A DNA stretch of 9,704 nt from Bacteroidales bacterium (GCA_004557195.1 SFER01000074.1:1-9704); one strand, 5' to 3'. Shown: positions 1-7,775, counted from the stretch's first letter. Numbers and translations: made by a program. The notes: a model not told the origin generated them from the sequence alone.

Positions 1-728
1 GTGGGCACCATGGGCACACCTATCATCTTGCCTAATGTCTTGTAGTCGAGTGAGCATCCACTCTTCTCCAATTCATCATACATATTTAAGGCAATGACCA
101 TGCTTCGGTCCATATCAATGAGTTCGGTCGAAAGATATAGGTTTCTTTCGATGTTAGACGATACCACAACATTGACGATAACATCGGGGATTCGGTCTTT
201 GAGGTATCTTCTCACATATATCTCTTCGGGCGAATAAGCCGACAAGGAATATGTGCCCGGTAAATCGACAATATTGATGTGATAGCCCTTATATTCAAAT
301 TCGCCTTCGGTTGCATCGACAGTTACACCACTATAGTTGCCGACATGCCCGCGCTGACCGCTGACATAGTTGAAAATCGAAGTTTTACCACAATTCGGAT
401 TTCCAATGAGCACGACATTGATGTTTTTAGACTCGCGACGCACCCTTTCAACAGGGTCGTTGTCTCGAATTACATTCAGGTGAGATAAAGTCTCCGTTTC
501 GCCATCATCGGGCACTACCTCAATTAATTCGGCTTCCGCACGCCGCAAACTCACCTCGTAATCAAGGATTTTATATTTAATAGGGTCGTGAAGAGGCGCA
601 TTAAGTAGCACCTCGACACGCTTGCCTCCTACAAAGCCCATTTCCATGACACGCTTGCGAAAAGCGCCATGTCCAAGAATCTTTACAATTATTGCCGTTT
701 CACCGGTTTTTACCTCTGATAACCGCAT
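1..728 (-). CDS. feoB: FeoA-FeoB fusion, ferrous iron transporter (N-terminal 242 residues, cut by window edge)
   Basis: Reading the minus strand from the ATG at 728-726 gives an open frame that runs off the left edge after 242 codons. Residues 1 to about 72 match the small SH3-like FeoA domain (MRLSEVKTGETAIIVKI, then RVMEMGFVGGKRVEV). A linker of about 30 residues leads into the FeoB G-domain: G1 GNPNCGKTS (109-117), G2 Thr136 in GVTV, G3 DLPG (155-158) and G4 NMYD (215-218). FeoB is the inner-membrane Fe2+ permease with a cytosolic GTPase; its membrane domain would lie beyond the window. FeoA-FeoB fusions are common in Bacteroidetes. One small oddity is that the usual VDA(T/S)N stretch before ERNLYL reads VVSSN (188-192), so the usual Asp is missing. 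The gene lies 97 bases downstream of menE on the same strand but has its own promoter, so it is probably a separate transcription unit. Regulation by iron is likely from the family, but no operator was recognised. Confidence 0.95.
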   Translation of the reverse strand, partial: MRLSEVKTGETAIIVKILGHGAFRKRVMEMGFVGGKRVEVLLNAPLHDPIKYKILDYEVSLRRAEAELIEVVPDDGETETLSHLNVIRDNDPVERVRRESKNINVVLIGNPNCGKTSIFNYVSGQRGHVGNYSGVTVDATEGEFEYKGYHINIVDLPGTYSLSAYSPEEIYVRRYLKDRIPDVIVNVVVSSNIERNLYLSTELIDMDRSMVIALNMYDELEKSGCSLDYKTLGKMIGVPMVP

Positions 729-754
729 TGTTTTCTATTTTATATTTTGTGGTG

Positions 755-785
755 CAAATATGAGAATTTTATTGCGGACATCAAA
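755..785 (-). promoter_or_regulatory. Bacteroidetes-type promoter for feoAB
   Basis: On the minus strand a TTTG (785-782) is followed by exactly 19 bases and then CATATTTG (762-755). This matches the known Bacteroidetes primary promoter (TTTG, 19-21 bases, TAnnTTTG) at all but one position. The predicted start is near 748, giving a leader of about 20 bases before the feoAB ATG at 728. The 11-mer TTTGCACCACA that overlaps and follows the -7 element (758-748) is found again, identical, at the promoter upstream of rpmB (9189-9199). No transcription data were available, so the start point is inferred. Confidence 0.6.
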
Positions 786-825
786 GAAAAAAACAATATT
801 TATTTATAATGATTCCAAATTAGAG

Positions 826-1869
826 TCAAAATTTACGTCTTTTTATTTTTCCGGAAGCAGTCTCGTCAAATTTTCTCACAGCAACAAATATTCTCGGGAT
901 GGAATGCGCAGGGAGAACCATCCTCATTTTTTCCACAAAATGTGGAATTATGTCGCCATGCTTCACCACCCCTTCGGGCAGAGAAGGATATTCGAGAGCC
1001 AACACGAGCTCTTCGCCCCATTTTTCCGATGCCCGGCTTGTGATATAGAAACGAGTGCCGGTGAAGAATTGCGCGATTCTGTGCTCAACCTCCTCGGGGA
1101 AAATCTTGATGCCACCACTATTCACAACATTGTCCCATCTTCCGTGCCAATAGAATGAGTGATTATCAACAAGTACCACCACATCATTGGTTATAACGCG
1201 CTGAATCGACAGATGCGGGACATCGGCAACCAGGCATCCTCGGTCGTCGGTTGAAAACGAGATCCCCAGAAGTGCCTTGTAAGGCTCATTACCCCTGCCG
1301 ATACGAGCCAATGCTATATGAGAACAGGTTTCGGTCATTCCATAGGTGGCATAGGCATTAATACCCATGTCGCCAATGCGATTCTTCATCTTTTCCGAGA
1401 TAGCACCGCCTCCTATAATGATATTCTTGATAGGATGCAATAAATGCTCATTGTTGAGTAGATATTGCATTTGAGATGGAACAAATGCCGCAAGGTCGAT
1501 TACCGATAGATTGTGGTTAGAAAGTGGCGCATTGCTCGCTACCTCTTCATATATTGTCGCATTGAGAACTATTGCCCTCACAATCATTATTTTACCGGCA
1601 ATATAATTAGGAGACAGGTTTAGATATAGCACCGATTCTTTATCCAATGAAAAGAACTCGACGGTTCGCATTGCCGAGGCAATCATGTCGCTCTTTTGCA
1701 ATTTAACCTCCTTTGGCGTGCCGGTGGAACCCGATGTGTGAGCCACTACGAAATCTTCGTCATTGAGCCATTCCGCAACGAATTGAGAGAAATCGGCAGA
1801 TGCCACCTTCGCCACATCATCAAGAGAGATGCAAGGGCAGCCATTCACATTGATATTTAGTTTATCCAT
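826..1869 (-). CDS. menE: o-succinylbenzoate-CoA ligase MenE, compact form (347 aa)
   Basis: MenE activates o-succinylbenzoate with ATP to an acyl-adenylate and then to OSB-CoA, in the cytosol, as a step of menaquinone synthesis. The acyl-adenylate (ANL) family motifs are in order: phosphate-binding loop SGSTGTPK (46-53), GGGA (153-156), YGMTET (176-181), hinge region GRWDNVVNSGG (243-253), and a C-terminal SGKIKR whose Lys341 is the expected adenylation lysine. At 347 residues it is about 100 shorter than E. coli or Bacillus MenE. The missing part is N-terminal, ahead of the phosphate loop, and all catalytic motifs remain. Short MenE proteins are usual in Bacteroidetes, so this is a compact form and not a truncation. 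The start codon (1869-1867) lies inside the end of menC, with a 13-base overlap, which suggests translational coupling. It is the last men gene of the cluster, and no clear terminator follows. Confidence 0.95.
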   Translation of the reverse strand: MDKLNINVNGCPCISLDDVAKVASADFSQFVAEWLNDEDFVVAHTSGSTGTPKEVKLQKSDMIASAMRTVEFFSLDKESVLYLNLSPNYIAGKIMIVRAIVLNATIYEEVASNAPLSNHNLSVIDLAAFVPSQMQYLLNNEHLLHPIKNIIIGGGAISEKMKNRIGDMGINAYATYGMTETCSHIALARIGRGNEPYKALLGISFSTDDRGCLVADVPHLSIQRVITNDVVVLVDNHSFYWHGRWDNVVNSGGIKIFPEEVEHRIAQFFTGTRFYITSRASEKWGEELVLALEYPSLPEGVVKHGDIIPHFVEKMRMVLPAHSIPRIFVAVRKFDETASGKIKRRKF

Positions 1870-2906
1870 TTCAATTCGGGTATTTCAAAATGCAACATCG
1901 GATTATAAGTTATATAATCCTTCTCTTGCACAAGAGGAGATGCAAAATTATTGGTGAATAAATTTCCCGTTCCCAATCCTTGAGGAATTAGAGGCATTAA
2001 TGTGGCTACCCACTGAGAAATAGCGGCAAGACCGATGTTCGATTCCAATGCACTAGTAACCCATCCACCGATATTATATTGCGCAGCCATCTTCAGCCAA
2101 TCTTCACTTCGCGAGATACCGCCCACCAGCGAGGGCTTGATGATGATGTATTGAGGATGAATGTTTCTCAACAGTTCATTCATTGTCAAGTAATCATTTA
2201 TCCCAATAAGTTCTTCATCGAGAGCGATGTGAATAGGAGACTCTCTACACAGTCGCGCCATTACCGCCCAATTTCCGGCTTTGATGGGTTGCTCAATCGA
2301 ATGGATACCGAAATCGGAAAGGCGCTTCAGTTTTTCAAGAGCCGAATCCACCGAGAAACCGCCATTGGCATCGAGGCGTATCTCTATCTCCGATGCCGGG
2401 TGCTCTTTCCTAATTGCAGCAATCATCTCCACCTCTTCCTCAAAATCAATAGCGCCGACTTTAAGTTTTATGGTTTTGAATCCGGCATCGATTTTCTCCT
2501 TAATTCGGGTGAGCATTTCTGCCTTGGAGCCCATCCACACGAGTCCATTGATACGGATTGGCATTTTGCCATAGATAAAAGGAGATTTATAGTATTCCCG
2601 CTTGCAGCCATTGGAGAAGTCGTATAGCGCAGTTTCCAAGCCAAACATGATGGAGCTGTATTGAGACACATCCACCTGTTGCCCATTGCTTATGGCTCGG
2701 CACACATCTCTCAACACAGTCTCATATTCCGGGACATCCTCTGCCGAAAGCCCTCGAAACAAAGCACACTCCCCTATCCCAAATCGTTCAGGCTCATTCT
2801 CATCCCACACCTTGATAAAATAGGTGTCTTTATAAGTCAGCACCCCTCGGGATGTTCCTGCATTGAACTTAAAAATAAGGCGATAAGGCGAATAAGCGGC
2901 TTTCAT
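1857..2906 (-). CDS. menC: o-succinylbenzoate synthase MenC (enolase superfamily)
   Basis: MenC dehydrates SHCHC to o-succinylbenzoate (OSB), which MenE then activates. The protein (349 aa) has the two-part enolase-superfamily layout: an N-terminal capping domain (about 1-110) and a C-terminal barrel. The active-site set is complete by alignment from memory to E. coli OSBS: KLK (Lys147, Lys149), metal ligands Asp179 (RLDANGG), Glu205 (IEQP) and Asp230 (ALDEE), and the barrel lysine Lys257 (KPS). Some relatives are promiscuous N-acylamino acid racemases or dipeptide epimerases, but placement between menB and menE makes OSB synthase the safe call. The start ATG (2906-2904) shares one base with the menB stop codon (TAATG), and the 3' end overlaps menE by 13 bases. 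Confidence 0.95.
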   Translation of the reverse strand: MKAAYSPYRLIFKFNAGTSRGVLTYKDTYFIKVWDENEPERFGIGECALFRGLSAEDVPEYETVLRDVCRAISNGQQVDVSQYSSIMFGLETALYDFSNGCKREYYKSPFIYGKMPIRINGLVWMGSKAEMLTRIKEKIDAGFKTIKLKVGAIDFEEEVEMIAAIRKEHPASEIEIRLDANGGFSVDSALEKLKRLSDFGIHSIEQPIKAGNWAVMARLCRESPIHIALDEELIGINDYLTMNELLRNIHPQYIIIKPSLVGGISRSEDWLKMAAQYNIGGWVTSALESNIGLAAISQWVATLMPLIPQGLGTGNLFTNNFASPLVQEKDYITYNPMLHFEIPELKWIN

Positions 2907-3730
2907 TATCCCGGGAATTTTGGAAATTGGTCGAAATTGGGGTCTCGCTTCTCAAGAAACGCGTTTTTCCCCTCTTGAGCCTCCGCCATGAGGTAATACA
3001 TAAGAGTAGCATCACCGGCAAATTCCATAAGCCCGCGCTGCCCATCGAGTTCGGCATTAAGCGCACGCTTTATCATTCTTATAGCCATGGGACTGCGTTT
3101 GAGAATAATCTCGCACCACTCCACAGTGGCATCTTCGAGTTGGTCGAATGGCACAACCTTGTTTACCATTCCCATCGCCTCAGCCTCTTTGGCGGTATAT
3201 TGCTGACACAAGAACCATATTTCACGCACTTTCTTCTGCCCTACGCAACGAGCAAGATAGGAAGAACCGAAACCGGCATCAAAACTTCCCACCTTCGGAC
3301 CGGTTTGACCGAAACGGGCATTCTCGCTGGCAATAGTGAGGTCGCAAACCACATGAAGCACATGGCCGCCACCGATAGCATAACCATTGACCATTGCAAT
3401 CACAGGTTTGGGGATGCTTCTAATAGCCTTGTGGAGGTCGAGGACGTTGAGTCGAGGCACTCCATCGCTGTCGATATAACCGCCAACACCTTTCACGTTT
3501 TGGTCACCGCCCGAACAAAATGCTTTATCACCTGCACCGGTGAGGATTATCACACCGATATCTGCTCTTTCTCGACAAATAGCCATAGCATCGAGCATCT
3601 CGCTATTTGTCTGCGGCCGGAACGCATTATACACTTTCGGACGATTTATTGTTATTTTCGCTATTTTACCATATCGCTGAAAAAGGATATCTTCATATTC
3701 CTTTATTGTTTCCCAATTTCTTGTTGCCAT
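2906..3730 (-). CDS. menB: 1,4-dihydroxy-2-naphthoyl-CoA synthase MenB
   Basis: MenB, a crotonase-fold enzyme, closes the second aromatic ring by turning OSB-CoA into DHNA-CoA. The 274-residue sequence carries the oxyanion-hole segments FCSGGDQ (71-77) and GYAIGGGHVLH (116-126), and the region GQTGPKVGSFDAGFGS (141-156). A constant offset of 12 to the E. coli enzyme places the catalytic residues at Asp151 and Tyr246. It also places the bicarbonate site at Gln142, Gly144 and Trp172 (REIWFLC). Having Gly rather than Asp at 144 puts it in the bicarbonate-dependent type I class (inference from family knowledge). The C-terminus EGKNAFLEKRDPNFDQFPKFPG is typical of MenB. It starts 28 bases inside the end of menD. 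The first ATG at 3730 fits the usual Bacteroidetes N-terminus (WETIKEYEDILF), so that start is kept despite the overlap. Confidence 0.97.
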   Translation of the reverse strand: MATRNWETIKEYEDILFQRYGKIAKITINRPKVYNAFRPQTNSEMLDAMAICRERADIGVIILTGAGDKAFCSGGDQNVKGVGGYIDSDGVPRLNVLDLHKAIRSIPKPVIAMVNGYAIGGGHVLHVVCDLTIASENARFGQTGPKVGSFDAGFGSSYLARCVGQKKVREIWFLCQQYTAKEAEAMGMVNKVVPFDQLEDATVEWCEIILKRSPMAIRMIKRALNAELDGQRGLMEFAGDATLMYYLMAEAQEGKNAFLEKRDPNFDQFPKFPG

Positions 3731-5400
3731 ATTTTAATATTAAAGTAATTTTTCAATGTTTTACCCGATAAGTCGCCGGGGGTGTGCACGAGTAGCACCG
3801 TTGGTGTTTCAGATGCGAATAATTTATCTAAAGAACATTCAAGTTCAGTTTTATTCACTGCGTTAAGAACATCATATCCCATTGCCGAGGCAATTTCCGC
3901 AATTCTATAGTCGTAATGTACTTCATAAAAATTCTCCAGCACCGATTGCTCGGATTCACCGGAGATAAAACGGAATATCCCTCCACCGCCATTACACATC
4001 ACAATGATTTTAATCTTCGGGTTCTTGTATTGTGAAGCCAAGCCACCGAGGTCGTAGAGAAAACTCATATCTCCGGTTATGAGCAGCGTTTTGCCTTCAA
4101 ATACGAGAGACGAACCAATTGCAGTGGAGGTTGCGCCATCAATACCCGAAACTCCCCTATTGCAATAACACGGAATTGTTACGTTCTCGGCAAATAGCTG
4201 AGCATATCTCACCGGAGTGCCGTTGCTCAAGTGAAGTTGCCATCCCAAATGTGGCATTCGATTGAAAATTGTTCGCATCGCCATCATGTCGCACCAGTCT
4301 TGAGAAGTTTCGATAATCTCGTTGTGGCGTTGCAGCCCATTCTCATTGATGTCGTGCAGCAGTTTATTATACTCGCCGTTGCATTTGCCGGCATCCACAC
4401 GCTTAGATAATTCCGCGACAAACTCCTCGGGAGATGCATATATGCTTTTTGTGAGCGATTGCATTGTGTCGATAAGATTATCGCGCAACGACACATGCCA
4501 ATGCTGAGCGGCTCGATGGTTTCGCAAATAATTCTTGATAAATCTCGACACAAGCGAACCGCCGAATGTGATTAACAAGTCGGGGGTGATATCTGCATCG
4601 CCTGCCGCAAGCAAAGTGCGGTCGATTGCTTTAATAGTATTCTCAGATTGAATATTCGACACGGTTTCGGACAACACCACCACATTGGGCAGCGATGCGA
4701 GCCGGTCGATACCTTGGGAAAGGCGCTTGCTCGGGACACCGAAACCTGCAATTATCAACACCTTTCGGTTGGCAGAGAACTGCCGAGCGAGACTTTCCAT
4801 CACTTCGGCAGAAGGCAATCCCGCCGACTCAATGCGCTCGATTACTCTTGCCGGAGCGGAGGTGCGTTTTTCCACGTCATAAAGGGCATTGGCAAACTGC
4901 ATATTGATGTGGACCGGAGCTTTATAACCGGTTGTTGCCGTTATCAACGCATCGTTCAACATCCGGTTTACATACCAATCGCTTTCGGATGAATCGATGT
5001 CGTATGACCGCTTCACAATGCTTGACAACGCATTATTCTGCCTTATGGTTTGGCTGTCGTCCTGATCGATCCACTCATGGCTACGATCGGCTGTTACTAT
5101 TATTAAAGGAATCGATTGATAGTATGCCTCTGCCACCGCAGGGGCATAATTGAGCATTGCCGTGCCACTTGTGCACACCAACACTACAGGTTTCCCACAT
5201 TGTTGCGCCATACCGAGGGCGAAAAATGCAGCAGCACGCTCATCGATAATAATTTTTTTGTCGAAAAAGTCATCGCGAGAAAAGACAGTAATCAACGGAG
5301 CATTTCTCGAGCCCGGCGACAGTACTACATTTCTAATTCCTCGTTCCTTTAATATATCAACAAGCGCAATACATGATTTATGAATAGTTGTCGTAATCAT
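3703..5400 (-). CDS. menD: SEPHCHC synthase MenD (ThDP-dependent)
   Basis: MenD joins isochorismate with the succinic semialdehyde-ThDP adduct made from 2-oxoglutarate to give SEPHCHC, the first committed menaquinone step. The protein (565 aa) has the three-domain ThDP-enzyme layout. The N-terminal PYR domain has SPGSRNAPL (28-36), the ThDP-activating Glu54 in DERAAAFFALG, and TSGTA (78-82). A central domain follows at about 180-340. The C-terminal PP domain has NRGVSGIDGATSTAIG (414-429) and the metal/diphosphate motif from GD (442-443) to Asn470. It is the first gene of the cluster and overlaps menB by 28 bases. The isochorismate synthase gene menF, often found just upstream of menD in relatives, is absent here; a divergent gene lies there instead. 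The start ATG at 5400 is the first in frame and fits the family N-terminus. Confidence 0.96.
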   Translation of the reverse strand: MITTTIHKSCIALVDILKERGIRNVVLSPGSRNAPLITVFSRDDFFDKKIIIDERAAAFFALGMAQQCGKPVVLVCTSGTAMLNYAPAVAEAYYQSIPLIIVTADRSHEWIDQDDSQTIRQNNALSSIVKRSYDIDSSESDWYVNRMLNDALITATTGYKAPVHINMQFANALYDVEKRTSAPARVIERIESAGLPSAEVMESLARQFSANRKVLIIAGFGVPSKRLSQGIDRLASLPNVVVLSETVSNIQSENTIKAIDRTLLAAGDADITPDLLITFGGSLVSRFIKNYLRNHRAAQHWHVSLRDNLIDTMQSLTKSIYASPEEFVAELSKRVDAGKCNGEYNKLLHDINENGLQRHNEIIETSQDWCDMMAMRTIFNRMPHLGWQLHLSNGTPVRYAQLFAENVTIPCYCNRGVSGIDGATSTAIGSSLVFEGKTLLITGDMSFLYDLGGLASQYKNPKIKIIVMCNGGGGIFRFISGESEQSVLENFYEVHYDYRIAEIASAMGYDVLNAVNKTELECSLDKLFASETPTVLLVHTPGDLSGKTLKNYFNIKIWQQEIGKQ

Positions 5401-5404
5401 ATCA

Positions 5405-5412
5405 CAAAATTA
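5405..5412 (-). promoter_or_regulatory. Possible -7 element for menD
   Basis: The minus strand reads TAATTTTG at 5412-5405, a perfect TAnnTTTG, ending five bases before the menD ATG. No TTTG lies 19-21 bases further upstream. A start from this element would fall at or next to the ATG, making a leaderless message. It is the only -7 match seen in the right orientation, so it is offered as a weak candidate. Confidence 0.3.
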
Positions 5413-5506
5413 CAAAAAACTATCCGATTATTTATATCGAAGAGTTCTATAATTCTTTTTTTGTGTCCTTTTGAGATTTTACATATACCATTATTTTGTA
5501 ATTTTG
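5405..5506. repeat. 13-base perfect inverted repeat in the menD/DUF4421 divergent region
   Basis: CAAAATTACAAAA at 5405-5417 is the exact reverse complement of TTTTGTAATTTTG at 5494-5506, with 76 bases between the arms. Each arm contains a TAATTTTG (-7-like) box pointing outward, one towards menD and one towards the plus-strand gene. The intergenic region is very AT-rich, so part of the match could be chance or shared promoter signal. It could also be an operator pair; no regulator family can be named. Confidence 0.5.
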
Positions 5507-5526
5507 GAATTGATTAACTAATTTTG
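5495..5526 (+). promoter_or_regulatory. Bacteroidetes-type promoter for the DUF4421-like gene
   Basis: TTTG at 5495-5498, a 20-base spacer, and a perfect TAATTTTG at 5519-5526 match the Bacteroidetes primary promoter. The predicted start is near 5533, about 12 bases before the ATG at 5545. The match also settles the start of the gene: the in-frame TTG at 5524 lies inside the -7 box and could not be translated from this promoter. Confidence 0.65.
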
Positions 5527-5544
5527 CAATTCAAAAAATATCGC

Positions 5545-6714
5545 ATGAATTACAAGAGAGCATTTTTTAATTTTTTGATTCTTTTCACCTCATTATTTGC
5601 CCAAGCCATAAATAATATTGAGGTAGAGGATTCATTGCAAAGTGAAACTGCCATATTCATGGATATCGACACTATTCCACCCACCGAATGTTCACTTCCC
5701 CTCGACACCATCCCTCTCAAGCCATCTACAGGACACTGGTACGACCTTGACAGCATTGCCACTTGGGGAAAATTTCCCAAATTATGCATCGATGTCTATC
5801 GCTGGGGCGACCGCACCTTCAATAGCTACGACCCCGACTATGTGGTGGGCACCGGCAAGCGTTGCAAGGCATTGTTCAAAAACGAGGAGTGGATGGATAG
5901 CTACGTTATGCGCTTTCCCGAGCGAAAGTCGTTGTCGATGATTAGTAATGTGTCGGCAAACATTGGTGCATACGTTTCGTATATGGCAGTATCGGTGGGA
6001 TATAGCGGCGAAGTGAACCGCTTGTTTGGCGGCAGGGGTACAGGACAGCGCAAACTGGAGTTTCAGTTCACTTGCGCGCTTCTTGCAGCCGATGGCTATT
6101 GGGTGAAGAACACCGGCGGCACAAACATTAGGCGTTTTGGCGACTACAGCGGCGGACATTGGGTGAACGAATCGTTCCCTGGGCTCGTGCGTGAGTCGTA
6201 TGGCACCGACATCTATTATTTTTTCAATCACCGCAAGTATTCGCAGGGCGCGGCCTACAGTTTCTCGAAGTATCAGAAACGCAGTGCTGGCTCGTTTATT
6301 GCCGGATTAACAATCTCGCATCAGAACATCGGGCTCGACTTTGCTCAATTGCCTGAAGACATGAAAGTGGAGCTGCCCGACGAGCGCACGGTGTACAAGT
6401 TTAAGTACAACGACATTTGTTTCCTGTTAGGATATGGCTACAATTGGGTTTTCAAGCCAAATTGGCTGTTCAACATCTCGGTGTTGCCATCGATTGGCTA
6501 CAAGCACTGCTTCCGCGACAACATCGACGGTTATGACGACATCTTTTCGATAAACTTAAAAGGCAAAATGGGGCTGGTGTATAACCATAAGAAGTTTTTC
6601 TATGGTATGAGCTTGAAGCTCGACGGTCACTGGTATAAGAGCAACAACTACAGCTTCTTTAATTCGGTGGAAAGTATGTCGCTAATTTTCGGATACAGAT
6701 TCGACATTTTTTAG
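5545..6714 (+). CDS. DUF4421-like exported protein, probable outer-membrane beta-barrel
   Basis: No function is known for this protein (389 aa from the ATG). The N-terminus has a signal peptide: positive start MNYKR, hydrophobic FFNFLILFTSLF, and a likely cleavage after Ala-Gln-Ala (19-21). A Thr/Pro-rich acidic linker (about 25-65) follows. The body then resembles DUF4421 proteins of Bacteroidetes, with FNSYDPDYVVGTGKRCKALF (92-111), YGTDIYYFFNHRKYSQGAAYSF (219-240) and QKRSAGSFIAGL (244-255). The rest alternates short aromatic-rich stretches and turns (GYNWVFKPNWLFNISVLPSIGYK, GYRFDIF) and ends in Phe, as outer-membrane barrels do. An extension to a TTG at 5524 is open but overlaps the promoter, so the ATG is preferred. 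The first 50 bases or so are AT-rich and the remainder is closer to tsaD in composition. The domain call is from memory of the family; the barrel is inferred. Confidence 0.8.
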   Translation: MNYKRAFFNFLILFTSLFAQAINNIEVEDSLQSETAIFMDIDTIPPTECSLPLDTIPLKPSTGHWYDLDSIATWGKFPKLCIDVYRWGDRTFNSYDPDYVVGTGKRCKALFKNEEWMDSYVMRFPERKSLSMISNVSANIGAYVSYMAVSVGYSGEVNRLFGGRGTGQRKLEFQFTCALLAADGYWVKNTGGTNIRRFGDYSGGHWVNESFPGLVRESYGTDIYYFFNHRKYSQGAAYSFSKYQKRSAGSFIAGLTISHQNIGLDFAQLPEDMKVELPDERTVYKFKYNDICFLLGYGYNWVFKPNWLFNISVLPSIGYKHCFRDNIDGYDDIFSINLKGKMGLVYNHKKFFYGMSLKLDGHWYKSNNYSFFNSVESMSLIFGYRFDIF

Positions 6715-6758
6715 ATTGATTATTGTTATACATATTTATATAGAAAGTTTTTCTTGAT

Positions 6759-7775
6759 ATGAGTGTGATTATTCTTGGAATTGAGTCGTCGTGCGACGAC
6801 ACATCGGCAGCAGTCATAAGTGACGGCGTGCTGCTGAGCAACGTGATAGCCTCGCAAAAGGTGCACGAATCTTATGGCGGTGTGGTGCCAGAACTGGCGT
6901 CGCGTGCCCATCAGCAGAACATCGTGCCTGTGGTGAGCGAAGCTATTCGTCAGGCTGGCATAAGCAAACACGACATAAGTGCAATAGCATTCACTCGCGG
7001 TCCGGGATTGATGGGCTCGCTGCTTGTGGGCACATCGTTTGCCAAGGGGTTGGCATTGTCGCTTGGCATTCCGTTGGTGGATGTGAATCATCTTCATGGC
7101 CATGTGTTGGCACATTTTGTCAAGGAAGACGTGGACACCGAAGTGCCTACATTCCCATATCTTTGCCTTCTGATTTCGGGCGGCAACTCGCAAATTATCA
7201 GGGTAGATGCTCCAAACAAGATGGAGGTGCTCGGGCAAACCATCGACGACGCTGCCGGCGAGGCTTTCGACAAGTGCGCAAAGGTGATGGGACTTCCTTA
7301 TCCCGGCGGTCCGATTATCGACCGCCTTGCTGCCGAAGGCGATGCCGAAAAGTTCAAATTCAGCAAGCCTCACATTCCGGGACTCGACTACAGCTTCAGC
7401 GGCTTGAAGACGTCGTTCCTCTACACCCTGCGCGATGCTTTGAAGGAAAACCCCGATTTCATCGAGCAGAACCGCGCCGATTTGGCGGCTTCGTTGCAGA
7501 AAACCATCATCGACATCCTCATGGACAAGTTCGGCAAAGCCATCAAGCAGACAGGCATAAAGACGGTGGCTATTGGCGGCGGCGTGTCGGCAAATTCGGG
7601 CGTGCGCCAGGCTGTGCAAGTCTACTGCGAGCGACGTGGAATAAAGGCATTCATACCAAAACGCTCGTTCACTACCGACAACGCTGCTATGATTGCCATT
7701 GCCGGCTACTATAAGTATCTCGACAAACAGTTCTGCGACATCGTACTGCCGCCTTTTGCACGGGTGACGGTGTGA
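6759..7775 (+). CDS. tsaD: tRNA N6-adenosine threonylcarbamoyltransferase TsaD
   Basis: TsaD transfers the threonylcarbamoyl group from TC-AMP onto A37 of ANN-decoding tRNAs, working with TsaB and TsaE in the cytosol. The 338-residue length matches the family. The sequence shows the nucleotide-binding start GIESSCDDTSAAV (7-19), metal ligands His111 and His115 in HLHGH and Asp307 in TTDNAA, ISGGNS (139-144), the segment DDAAGEAFDKCAK (163-175), YPGGP (181-185) and GGGVSAN (273-279). GGNS replaces the GGHT of E. coli, which I recall as normal in Bacteroidetes. It starts 44 bases after the DUF4421-like gene and no promoter match was found in that gap, so it may be co-transcribed with it. The next gene, cinA, begins 33 bases further on. 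Confidence 0.97.
   Translation: MSVIILGIESSCDDTSAAVISDGVLLSNVIASQKVHESYGGVVPELASRAHQQNIVPVVSEAIRQAGISKHDISAIAFTRGPGLMGSLLVGTSFAKGLALSLGIPLVDVNHLHGHVLAHFVKEDVDTEVPTFPYLCLLISGGNSQIIRVDAPNKMEVLGQTIDDAAGEAFDKCAKVMGLPYPGGPIIDRLAAEGDAEKFKFSKPHIPGLDYSFSGLKTSFLYTLRDALKENPDFIEQNRADLAASLQKTIIDILMDKFGKAIKQTGIKTVAIGGGVSANSGVRQAVQVYCERRGIKAFIPKRSFTTDNAAMIAIAGYYKYLDKQFCDIVLPPFARVTV

Noticed and set aside
796..828. Terminator for menE on the minus strand
   Set aside because: The only fold (GACTCT with GGAATC, one mismatch and one wobble) is weak and lies about 20 bases from the nearest T-run.
622..1158. 178-codon plus-strand open frame
   Set aside because: It lies opposite the start of feoAB and the 3' end of menE, both strongly supported, and its sequence shows no family features.
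2927..3748. 273-codon plus-strand open frame opposite menB
   Set aside because: Its length comes from mirroring the conserved menB frame; the translation looks like an antisense shadow.
6726..7619. 297-codon minus-strand open frame opposite tsaD
   Set aside because: It lies antisense to a complete tsaD with all motifs, and its His/Cys/Arg-rich translation is typical of a shadow frame.
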